From contig JAIVFH010000003.1 of NCBI GenBank assembly GCA_025765595.1, forward strand, positions 186,001 through 250,000: a DNA stretch of 64,000 nt, given 5' to 3'. Of this stretch, positions 27,001 to 41,356 are shown piece by piece. The position numbers and the translations under genes are program-made. Below the pieces are notes generated by a model that saw nothing but the letters and a program-made list of their open reading frames with translations, made no database searches and was not told the DNA's origin. This DNA comes from Obelidium mucronatum (Eukaryota; Chytridiomycota; Chytridiomycetes; Chytridiales; Chytriomycetaceae). Numbering within the stretch: position 1 is the first letter of the stretch; each line of letters starts with the position of its first letter.

Positions 27001-27575
27001 GAGGCTGCTACTGATTGGCGAGACGGCCGGGGGAGGCAGTGCCGCCGAGACCGTTTGCGTGATCAGGTCGATCGGGTCGCTGTCCGCCGCTGGCGCTGGA
27101 GTCTCGTCGAGCGCGTCCCACGACGCAAAGTCGTCGAAGTCGTCGAAGCTGCCAAAGTCTTTCAGTTGCGGCTGTTGCGGTTGCTGCTCCTGCAGCGCCA
27201 GCTGGTGGCGCATCGCTGCCAGCCCCGCGTTCGGCGCCGCCGCCGCCGCCGCCTTCGCCGCCGCAGCCGCCGGCGCCGCGTCGAGCAGCCGCGCCGCGAG
27301 CGCGCCCGGCTCGAAGCCGTTGACCGCCGCCACAAGCTCCGCGCCAGAGAGCAGCTGGCCATCGACCGTCACCGCAACAGTGCGCAACGCCTCGTTGATC
27401 GCAACGTCTTTGATGCCAATCTGCGAAAAGAGCCCAAACTCAACAGTGTCTGCCCAGCCCTGCTTGGAGTGCGTTGTGTGAGTCAACAAGCGTCTTTCCG
27501 CGCAGAGCATGCCGCCGCCAATTCACTCACCGCATCGGCGCCTGCTTCTATCTGCAGGTAGTATGTAGTTTCCAT
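24039..27575 (-). CDS. CCC2: Copper-transporting P1B-type ATPase (Ccc2/ATP7 family)
   Basis: Pumps Cu(I) into the secretory pathway to load cuproenzymes. Exons 27575-27531, 27459-25880, 25796-24459 and 24405-24039 join in frame (1,109 aa). Two functional HMA domains carry EGMTCAACVNTIES and YGMTCASCSGTITQE. An N-terminal HMA-like segment has lost its CxxC (see findings). The core has SVDESLVTGEAKPVSKK, the CPC ion site VVACPCALGLATPTAV, VFDKTGTLTQGKMG, SEHAIGKS (the HP-type motif with Pro replaced by Ala), MITGDQELTAQAIA and MVGDGVNDSASIA. The last exon codes the final two membrane segments and an acidic tail. The stretch between the first HMA-like segment and HMA1 is Ala-rich and coded by very GC-rich DNA. 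Confidence 0.95.
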
Positions 27576-27612
27576 CTGATGATTGATGATTGATGATTGA
27601 TGATTGATGATG
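27576..27612 (-). repeat. Heptanucleotide (AATCATC)n at the CCC2 start
   Basis: On the plus strand four to five copies of GATGATT lie directly upstream of the CCC2 start codon (27575), followed by GATGGT triplets. They belong to the probable 5' leader. Confidence 0.7.
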
Positions 27613-27823
27613 GTGATGGTGATGAATTTCGGAGTGAAACTTGCCCAATGAATTCATAACTGCGAAAATAGCTCACCTCAGTAACGTTTACAACTACACG
27701 ATTGGCGTCGTGATCTGACCAGTGCTGCAGTACAGCAAGAATCCGTAAAAAAAATAAAGCTGTTGGAATTCTAAACGAAAATAAACAATATAAAGGCCCA
27801 TTCGAAAATTGTCTAAAATTCAC

Positions 27824-32635
<4,812 letters not shown>

Positions 32636-32768
32636 AAATCGGTAGAATGACACGCAACAAAATGAGAGAAGTTATTAAGTCTGTAAAATAAATATTATTA
32701 TGACATACATTTATTATCTCTTCTTTTTAAAAAATAATATTTAAAAAATAAATTAAAATAAATCAAAA

Positions 32769-33399
32769 ATGCTTGTCAAAGTCAAGGTCCGTTCCATCCC
32801 CAGCATTGCCACTCACTGTTGCTAATACCACCCTTGTCTTCCAAAATTTCAATACAATCGGGGGAAAACAAAAACAGACCCTGACTGGTAAAGAGGTAAA
32901 ACGGCTCCATTTGAAAAGCGCTGGAGAAAGCAACCCAACCACAAATCTAACGCAACCCGCTACACCCACCAATACTCCAGATCGAAATCGACATCGAGCC
33001 CAGTGACACTGTAAGTGTAGAGCGCATTTCGACAGAGCATTCGTTTGGTTAAGCGGACTGATTTCAACCTGACTTGCCAAATAAGGTTGCCCGAATCAAG
33101 GAGCGAGTCGAAGAGAAGGAAGGAATTCCCCCAGCGCAACAGAGGTAACATTTTCTTGGGGGATGGTGGCTATTGTCAAACTTAAAATTGCGTGTTTCTT
33201 AACACAGACTTATCTTTGGTGGAAAACAAATGTAATTGCTTTGCTCCGTTCATTTCCGAATATTGCCTGCAAACGCGAAAGGAAGAGAACTTTTAACCGC
33301 GAAAATTTATACAGGGCCGATGACAAGACTGCAACCGATTATGCTATTGAAGGAGGATCCGTCTTGCACTTGGTTTTGGCTCTGCGTGGAGGTTGCTAA
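32769..33399 (+). CDS. RUB1: Ubiquitin-like modifier NEDD8/Rub1
   Basis: Small modifier attached to cullins. Six exons join as MLVKVK / TLTGKE / [10 protein letters not shown] / [20 protein letters not shown] / LIFGGKQM / [20 protein letters not shown], then LALRGGC, 77 aa in total. The sequence is near-identical to NEDD8 rather than ubiquitin: MLVKVKTLTGKEIEIDIEP, and an Ala before the RGG (position -4 of the mature end), where ubiquitin has Arg. The protein ends one residue after the Gly-Gly, so a single Cys must be removed before conjugation. Introns range from about 55 to 100 nt and use canonical GT/AG. Confidence 0.93.
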
Positions 33400-33651
33400 A
33401 CGAATGTAAATTGATCGCATATGGGGAAAACACACTCGAAACAATAAAAAACCAGATGACGTAAATTCCATGTTTAGTTTGGGATTGAAACTGAAGACGG
33501 TTTTTTTTTTATTTATTTATTTTTCCGAAATATTCCCAAGAACGTGGGAAAGTGAGACAATTTGGCCTTAATATCTTGCGGCAGAGACTTGTCTATTTTG
33601 TATCTGCAGTTTGTAATTTTTTAAGTCCTTTCAACATTGAAAATGCTACCC

Positions 33652-36600
33652 TCACCTAATTTCCTCTCGACTACCCCCAGACGCATTAATCCAAACCAAA
33701 TTCTGATCCCTAGAGTCCACAATCATGTGCACACCGTCATTAAATAGCATAACAAATCGTCCATCCCCATCCCTTGAGCACCATCCCACGTTCTCCAAAA
33801 AGACCTGCCTTCTAGCACTTCCACTCCCGCCATTCTGACCAGAAGCAGTAGCCGAAGATACCACAGTAGGCGTCGTTGAGGCCGAATGCTTCTTCATTGC
33901 AACATCCTCTCTCGATCCTGCTCCCATCACCCTTGACGAGGGCCCATGCTGCCGTGATAAACTTGATATAGTAGTAGCCGCATATTTTGATTCGGGAGTA
34001 TATAGTGTTGAGGCCGTGCCAGTAACAGACGATCTCGATTTCACTGTGAGGGGGTGAAAAAAAGGAGAAAATTTTTTTAGGGGGGGACAATGGAAATCCC
34101 AAGGCGTTGTCACCTTGACCAACAATACCGCTAGTATTATCGGGTCTTCCAACACTGCTACTAGCTGCAGAATACGCCACAGATGAAGGTGGTGGATGTA
34201 TGCTAGGCGCCGGACTTATGCCTTTACTCGAAACTCCCGTGTATCCTGAATCAAGACCACCACCACCACCACCAGTGTTTGAGCTCTTCAATATCAGGGG
34301 ATAACTATTAAGAGCCGTTGTTCCTTCCGTATTTCTCTCAATATCGAGACATTGTCGTAAACACTCTTGAACATGTCTGAAAACTGGGACCAATTCGACA
34401 GGAAGATCCAAAGAGCGAAAATCACTTCCAGAAATGATAAATTCATATGTCCGGTAATCATCTGCTGCCTTATTGTCTCCAGCCTCGTTCTTGTTGCTTC
34501 CATTCGGAACGCGAAATGAAATTTTCCCGATTTGTGAACAATGATACACCTTTATGCCGTTATAGAAATGCATTTCAAAGTCCGGTTGAGGTGCATTCTC
34601 CATCAACAGACATTTGGCTTGTGGGCTGTAGAACATGATTTTCGGCGTTTTACCCTTGACAAGTTTCACAAATTTGGCAGCGTACGCGTATACTTTGCAG
34701 AGGCTCGGTGACATATTTGTATTCGAATAGCTATATACAGGGTATTGTAGTGTGGGTGTAGTGGCAACGGTCGCACTTGATGTTATGGCTGAAGAGTCGT
34801 CTTTGGTACGTTCGCATAAATGCACCTATTGATTTAACATTTAAATCCAGTTCTCCATTAAAACTGCAACAAACCTGCTTAGAATCGCTGGAGATTAACA
34901 CCAGATGCTGGTTATAACTGAAGTCAACGACAATGTTTCCATCAGCAAGAATAAATATGCTCCCTTGTTTTAATTTATGGTGCATGGCCTTCAATCGAGT
35001 TGTGTTGAATGGTGCTGTGGCCTCTGGATTTGATTGATTCTCTTTAGAGTTGTGTGGTTGTCCGTTTGTTTGAGTTCCAGCAGCGGATAGCCCTTGGTGA
35101 TCAGGAGTGGGTTCAGCTGGACGAAACCGGGTATCTTTTGACATTGGTGCATTCCGTCCCATCGGAGTTGGGGTATTGTGTATTTGATTCGTCCGTAAAG
35201 TTGGCTGTACAGGCTGGCGCTGATTTAAAATTTGCTGTTGATGTTGATGCTGTTGGTCAAGATATTGTGGTTCTGTTGCAGCTCCATGAGTATCGTCTGA
35301 GTTGGAAGCAACCGAAGGCGATCGTTCGGGCTTCAGTGCAAGTCGAGGGTAAGAAAACCATTTATGTGACAATATATCGCGTAATGTCAACCGTTTTTTG
35401 GGGTCCTATAAAGCGGTGGGTTAGTTTAATAATGACAAGAAAGATTCTTTCAAACCTTCATCAATAGCCGTCCAATTAAGTCACGGGCTTCGTCCGATAC
35501 AGAGTCGGGCAGATAGTATTCTACACGGGACACCTTATCGAGGGTACTTTTCACAGCTTGGCTCTGAGAAACAATTCTGTTATCGATAGCTCACGAACTT
35601 GATAAAATACTAACATCAAACGGCGGTTTTCCAGTTAAAATTGTTACAAGCATGCATCCTAGAGACCATAAATCCGAAGAAAGGCCATATGGTTGCCGTG
35701 ACACAATTTCTCTGAATTACAGGCCAAAAAAAAATATCAGACCAGTAAAATTTCAAGGGAGATTGTCTTACGGAGATATGTAATTCGGTGTTCCACACAT
35801 TGTCTTTTGCTCCCCATCAGGATTGTTAAGCTTAACTGCCAATCCAAAGTCAGCAATTTTCTAAGAATGCAAAAAAAGAATCAACTATAATGACCAAGAA
35901 ACTTTCCGATCCGAAGGGCATACCACATGATAATCACGCGTTATCAATACGTTTGACAATTTCAAGTCTCGGTGAATGATTCCATGTGAATGGAGGTACA
36001 GGACTCCTTTCACTACTTCTTCCAAAACTCCACGTGCTTCAGCCTCAGTCAAACATCCTCCATTACGCCTTTGAATATATCGATATAGCTCTCCATTATT
36101 ACACAATTCAGTGACAAGATACACGTGAGTGGAGCTTTGAAAATGGGTGTACATGTGCAAGATTGATGGGTGATTGAGATTTGAATGAATTTGAAGTTCC
36201 GTGGCAACGCGTTCGGCTAGGTTTGATTGATTCATAACGGCTTTATCAATCTAAGGATGGAAAAGGGAATTGTGTTTTATGATTTTGAGTCGATCCTCAC
36301 GGGGAAACAAGTTTTTTCGGTTTACAATTTTGATGGCGACTTCCATGCCATAAGACCGTGGATGTTTGCTGACGGCTTGGTGAACAACAGCGAATCCCCC
36401 GCGACCAATAACAACGCCAAGTTCATAGTCCTAGTCGGCGATTTAGACAACCCCCTTTTTCACATAAAATAGGAAGCCTGATACCTCAATACGCGTAGAA
36501 AAGCGCGGGTCGCCCTGCACAGTCAAGTTTGGGTTGGACATTGAAGTGGATGATGACACCATGGGCATTCTAGGCGGGCCAGCAGGGTGTTGGGTGTTGT

Positions 36601-36670
36601 ACGAGTTCCTGTCTGCCGCGTGTGTGTAGACGGAGCGTGGCCGCTCGCGGTCTCTGTCGGAGAGCATCAT
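33652..36670 (-). CDS. PLK4: Polo-like kinase 4 (Plk4/SAK)
   Basis: Ser/Thr kinase that licenses centriole duplication. It starts at the tandem Met of [15 protein letters not shown]. Kinase motifs: [49 protein letters not shown] (HRD), [20 protein letters not shown] (DFG), [13 protein letters not shown] and [16 protein letters not shown]. It closes with [13 protein letters not shown]. After a Gln-rich linker come cryptic polo-box strands ([73 protein letters not shown]). The C-terminal polo box is [20 protein letters not shown]. The activation-loop [10 protein letters not shown] and the polo-box layout distinguish it from Plk1/Cdc5. It is divergent from the U1A/U2B'' gene, with 79 bp between starts, and converges with NEDD8. 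Confidence 0.9.
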
Positions 36671-36749
36671 CGGCCAGACTGCGTTCGGACGTTGGTTGGA
36701 CTTTGTTGTTGTTTTTTTCGGGGTTGATTTTTTTCTTTGGCGCAAGCAA
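36671..36749. promoter_or_regulatory. 79-bp divergent spacer between PLK4 and U1A/U2B''
   Basis: Start codons at 36670 (-) and 36750 (+) leave 79 bp for both leaders and promoters. T-rich tracts on the plus strand lie next to the snRNP start. Confidence 0.5.
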
Positions 36750-37833
36750 ATGGCATCAACCTTCATCAAACCGTCGCAGACGCTGTATGTGCGCCAGGTG
36801 TGCGAAAAGGCGTCCAAGAAGGGTGTGTATGAGTGTCAGTGAGTGTGTGGTTGCTGTCTAACCGGCTGGCGCGCCAGAGCTCAAGGTGTCGCTGTACCAC
36901 CTCTTTGCCCAGCACGGCGCCGTCATCGACGTTGTTGTGCGGAAGACCGCCAAGATGCGCGGCCAGGCGTTCGTCGTTTTCCGCGATGTTGCGGGCGCCA
37001 CGGCGGCGATGCGCGCGCTGCAGGGCTTTCCCTTCTTCGAACGGGCGCTGGTGCGTGTTCCTTGGTTGCTGTTGCTGTTGCTGTTGCGCGGGCACTGACG
37101 TCTCTTAGAAAATCGAGTACGCCGCCACAAAGTCTAATGCCGTGTCCGTGCTGGAGGGCCGCGTTGCGCCCGTGCGGAAGCCTGTCGAGAAGCTGGGCGC
37201 GTCGGGGCCAACTGGCGGGGACGATGATGATGATGACAAGGAGGATAACGATGAGACGGCCACTGCCTCGAACAAGCGGTCGCGCGACGATGCCGATGAC
37301 AAAACGGAAGCTGGCGAAAAGAAACGTAAAACGACCAACGAATCTGCCCAGGATGATGATGAAAATGATGACGATGTTGATATGGAGGAAGATGATGATG
37401 AGGACAACGCTGATGGTATGTGTTCTTCTTCAAGGATGTTGTTGTGGTGCGCAGTTTTGGATCACTGCATTCAAGATGTTTCGCACGGACGCCGTCATTA
37501 TTTCATTCTGATTCAGCTCTTACGTTCTGGATCTAACTCCTATGCCTCTTTTTCTGGCTTGTTCGTTTAGAATCACCCAAAGAGAACCCAGCAGCAAAAA
37601 TTCTCTTCCTCACCAGTCTACCAACTCAAATTACGGCGGATGGTCCGGAAGCATTGACAACTTTGTTCAAAGATTACCCTGGGTTTAAGGAAGTTCGGTT
37701 GATTCCGGGAAAACCGGACTTGGCGTTTGTCGAATATTCCAAAGTAGAACAGGCTGCAGAAGCCAAGAAGCGCTTGGATGGCTTCAGTATTATGCAGGGA
37801 AAAGTCTTGAAAATTCAATACGCGAAAGTATAA
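36750..37833 (+). CDS. SNRPA/SNRPB2: U1A/U2B''-type snRNP protein
   Basis: Spliceosomal RNA-binding protein with two RRMs. It starts MASTFIKPSQTLYVRQVCEK. The first intron joins KASKK to ELKVSLYHLFAQHGAVIDVV. RNP1 is RGQAFVVFRDV, followed by AATAAMRALQGFPFFERAL and KIEYAATKSNAVSVLEGRV, the U1A/U2B'' RRM1. A linker of about 90 residues is very rich in Asp/Glu with NKRSRDD and GEKKRK. RRM2 has AAKILFLTSLPTQITADGPE, LTTLFKDYPGFKEVRLIPGK, DLAFVEYSKVEQAAEAKKRL and KVLKIQYAKV. U1A and U2B'' cannot be told apart here; many fungi have a single protein. The first RRM is coded by GC-rich DNA, the linker and RRM2 are not. Confidence 0.9.
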
Positions 37834-38022
37834 ACTCTTATATATTTGGGGAGCGAGGTGATTTGGGATGAAGCTGACGGTCTTCCCACTGTGCGATATG
37901 CTTGTTAATAAAGCGAATATAAAATCAAAATCACGTCAAGTTCAGTTGGATTGACATTGAAGTAGATTGTATTTGGCTTCATTTATTCCCCTTCTGAATC
38001 CCATCATCACGGTAGCAACAAA

Positions 38023-38385
38023 TCAACCATCCAAACTCATCCGTGACTTGTTCATCTTTTTGGCAGTGTGTGCATTGGTCTTTGTTCGGCCTCCATTCAC
38101 CGGTAATCCAGCTTTATGTCTCAGTCCCCTGTACGAGCCAATCTGCACCATTTTGCTGATGTTGTCGGCCACTTGCTTCTTCAACTCCGTTTCAATGGTC
38201 ATTCCGTTGAGCAATGTCGATAGTTGTGTCACTTTATCTTCGGGCAGATCCTTGAGTCGGCACTGTGGATGAATGAGCAGCTGGTTGCAGACACGGACGC
38301 TTGTTTGACGACCAACTCCATGAATAGATTGAAGCGCAATCGAGACAATCTTGTGGTCGGGAATGTTGACGCCCAAGAAGAACAT
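38023..38385 (-). CDS. Mitochondrial small-subunit ribosomal protein uS13m
   Basis: Single exon, 120 aa. Bacterial-type S13: FFLGVNIPDHKIVSIALQSI, HGVGRQTSVRVCNQLLIHPQ, IGSYRGLRHKAGLPVNGGRT, then KTNAHTAKKMNKSRMSL. The GLRHKAGLPVNGGRTKTNAH type ending is that of organellar or bacterial S13 rather than cytosolic uS13, so a nuclear gene for the mitochondrial ribosome is the likely reading. There is no long presequence, as in other fungal Sws2 proteins. It sits 37 bp downstream of the FAD oxidoreductase stop on the same strand and converges with the snRNP gene. Confidence 0.92.
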   Translation of the reverse strand: MFFLGVNIPDHKIVSIALQSIHGVGRQTSVRVCNQLLIHPQCRLKDLPEDKVTQLSTLLNGMTIETELKKQVADNISKMVQIGSYRGLRHKAGLPVNGGRTKTNAHTAKKMNKSRMSLDG

Positions 38386-38422
38386 GACTTGGTTTGCTTT
38401 TTCTTTTTATTTTATTTATTAT

Positions 38423-39597
38423 TTATATGTTGGGGTTGAAATCACCCAAATCCAAACTCGAACACGATCCATCACGAATGATTTCTGCAATTGCCAATCC
38501 AGTAGCAGGTCCATTCATGATTCCCCACACGGAATTCGCTGTTCCGATATACAAGTTATCAAATGGGTCAATTCGACCAATCATAGGTCCTCCAGCAGAA
38601 AGGGGGAGGTAGCAGGCCTGTCTCGTAACAACATCTGCATCGCCTAATACTTCCGGACATATCGTTTTCGAATTAAGTACAAGCTTTTCAAGTATAGTAT
38701 CCTTCGCCGTCACAAGCGACGGGGTCGCAGGCAAGCTTTCCCCGTCGTCACTTCCGCCTCCACAAACATAAACAGTTCCATCCGCACGAGGATACACTTC
38801 AGGTCCTTCCATTTTGCCAATTTCAGTGAATAGACACTGCGCGGGAATCGTGTGGTCCTTGTTTGGTTTCAAAATCACGGAATAACCCTTGTGGCTGTCA
38901 ACAGGGCGAATTGGGAGCTTCCACCTCAGACGCGCGATTGGATCACACCAAGGACCTAACGCTATGACGATATGAGAGGCCGATAGCGTTTCGATTTCTC
39001 CTGTTGCGGCGTGTTTTACTGTGACGTGAGTTGCCTTGCTTCCTTCTGTGGCAAGGTCGACAACGGATGCATGCACAAGAGTCGCATTCGACAGTTCAAA
39101 CAAAGACCCGCAGAATAGTTGTGGATGAACTTGCGCCGTGTTGTCGGTGGATCCAATCTGTTCTAGTTGTGTGTGTGCTGGTGTTGGTGTAGTCAAGACC
39201 CAAGATGCCACGAGCACGCACCCGCTTTCCGCGCGCCGCCGACCCAGCCCAGCCGCGGCCCTGCGCCGCCGCTTCTGCCGGCGCCGGCGCCGACGCGCAC
39301 GCTGAAGGTGTCGACGCCGCGGAACAGCCAGCGCGCGCCGCCGCCGTGGACGCGCGCCAGGTCCGCGTGCAGCGCAAACGACCGCGCGGCCAGCGCCGAG
39401 TCCGCCCACGTCGGCGCGAGGAAGCCGCCGGCGCGCCCGCTGGCGCACGCCGCCACGCGGCCCTCGCTGTCGACAACGACGATGCGCGTCGCCGCCCCGA
39501 GTAGCTCGCGGCAGTAGTACGCCGTGCACACCCCCGTGATGCCGCCGCCCAGGATCAACACATCTATTGCTCCGTGCATTCCTTGCATTCCTTGCAT
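38423..39597 (-). CDS. FAD-dependent oxidoreductase, D-amino-acid-oxidase fold
   Basis: Two exons. Exon 1 opens MQGMQGMHGAIDVLILGGGI with the Rossmann FAD site (ILGGGITGVCTAYY, then TRIVVVDSEG). A GT...AG intron at about 39144-39218 joins KA-E to QIGSTDNTAQVHPQLFCG. Exon 2 continues SHIVIALGPWCDPIARLRWK, RPVDSHKGYSVILK, EVYPRADGTVYVCGGG, CYLPLSAGGPMIGRIDPFDN and the FAD-closing LYIGTANSVWGIMNGPATG, and ends SLDLGDFNPNI. This is the DAO/glycine-oxidase family and resembles fungal Tda3-type proteins; the substrate is unknown. Exon 1 is very GC-rich, exon 2 is not. The start is 31 bp after the decarboxylase stop, in tandem on the minus strand. Confidence 0.87.
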
Positions 39598-39628
39598 TTG
39601 TGCGCTTTATTCAACACCATTACACTCT

Positions 39629-41039
39629 TTACAAGCCCGTCTTGGGAAATCCATCCGCCTGGAACAGCGAAATCTCTCTCCCTTCAGATCCAGTGCCGAG
39701 AATTCTTGGGCCATCGCCGATGGTAGAGTAGATAATTCTCTTCAATCCATTCTTCTCCTCGAAATGCTTGACTCCTTTCAGAACCTCGAGTTCAAGCTCC
39801 TTCTCAGCATCCACCTTATCCTTTGGAGCATGTAAAAACTGCTTGGCCATACCGTAGTATTCGTCCGTGCCAGTTCCAGCTGCAACTGGGAAGAACGAGT
39901 TGGCGAGTCTCAAAACTTCCGCCACGTCTTCCTTGAGGAGATACAATACAGCATTGGGTCCCGCATCAAAAGTATATGCAACCGTGTACTTTCTTCCGTT
40001 TTGCTTGCTCTTGACTTCATTGTACTTTGAAATCAATGAAATAACACGATGCGAAACATGGTTCAAGTAAAAGATTGGTGGGAACGTGTCCAAGCAGACG
40101 GCGTGGAATTGGTTGCTGTCGCGCATAGTAATTTCAGCAAATGAATCAAAGTCGCGCGCCTGAATCGCCTTTTCGATCGCTTCCATACGTTGTGGGACAA
40201 CTTCCTTGATTCGGTGTTGAAGCAGTGGGGAAGTTTCCACGGTGGTTTGCATACCAGCGGTGGATGGCATTTCCTTCTGTGTTGCGCTGGCAACAAGAAT
40301 TAAAGCACACATTTCTGGCCAATGGGTCTCAGAAGCGACTTGACGCGCAACAGAGTCAGATCCTTGAATTGAATGTTAGCTCCCTCAATAAGTTACATGG
40401 AAATTTTGGACATCGTACCATCTTCCTTAACTCCCATATCCCAGGCAACAAAACCACCAAAGAGGGAACGACAAGCGGATCCAGAACCAAGACGAGCGAG
40501 AGCAGAAACTTGGGCGCGTGGAAGATTAAGCTGGAGGGCAGCATCAATAGCCACGGCAAGACATGCCAGACCAGAAGCTGAAGAAGCGAGACCAGCAGCA
40601 GTCGGGAAATTGTTGACAGATGCCAAGTGGAGCGCTTTGTTGGCAAGAGACGGCAGAGACGAGTCACGAGCTTCTTGCTCCGCTCTGTGGAAAAAATTGG
40701 AGTTGGTCAGGGTGCGATAAACGTGTTGGTTGTCAAAAGCGACGTGACTCACCGCAGCTTGCGCATAGTCGATACCAAGTTACGAATGCGGCCGGTAATC
40801 TTATCTTCCTTGCCATTCAGCCACAATCGCACGGATTCGCTTTCGTCAGGCATAACACGGACAGAGGTCTTTGACTGCAATTGGTCCTGGTCAAGAGTCA
40901 GAGACAGTGAAGAGTTTGTGGGCAACATCAGCGCCTCGGATCTCTTTCCCCAGTACTTGATCACGGCAATGTTAACTGGCGCGGAGGCAGTTGCTTCAGC
41001 CGTATCCGTGCGAGCTTTCTTGGTCTTTTGAACTGTCAT
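39629..41039 (-). CDS. MVD1: Diphosphomevalonate decarboxylase
   Basis: GHMP-kinase-fold enzyme that makes isopentenyl diphosphate in the mevalonate (sterol) pathway. Exon 1: [20 protein letters not shown], then [20 protein letters not shown] and [20 protein letters not shown]. Exon 2 has the ATP-binding loop [20 protein letters not shown] and [20 protein letters not shown]. Exon 3 has [40 protein letters not shown] and [15 protein letters not shown] with the catalytic Asp region. Full length (about 390-400 aa) by family standards. It is the first of three closely spaced minus-strand genes (decarboxylase, FAD oxidoreductase, S13m). Confidence 0.95.
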
Positions 41040-41356
41040 TTTTTTGACTACTTTTTTTATGGTCCGATACCATTTTTATCAACCAAAATCGTTTTTTTTA
41101 GCGCAGCATGTATTAAGAAAAAAAGAGGGAGAGCAGAGACATGGTATATTTCATATCCTATATTCATTAGTGCCTCAAATATCAATTGTGCACTTGCCCT
41201 TCCGTTTATTGGTAGTTAAACTATGCAAGAGATACTATTGACTCTTGCCATTGATTCAATGCATCTTAAATACTGAATACTATCGTGATCTTCTCAAATA
41301 TTTGTGTTTTGCTCTAATTTGGGGTGTGCAAATTTTCCTTGTTTCTTCTCTGAACT
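41040..41356. other. Promoter region between MVD1 and tyrosinase 1
   Basis: 317 bp between divergent starts, AT-rich with T runs. It contains one perfect inverted repeat (41225-41248). Nothing else recognised. Confidence 0.5.
41225..41248. promoter_or_regulatory. Inverted repeat upstream of tyrosinase 1
   Basis: GCAAGAG, 10 bases, CTCTTGC: a perfect 7-bp dyad 109 bp upstream of the tyrosinase 1 ATG. It could be an operator-like site or chance. Confidence 0.35.
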
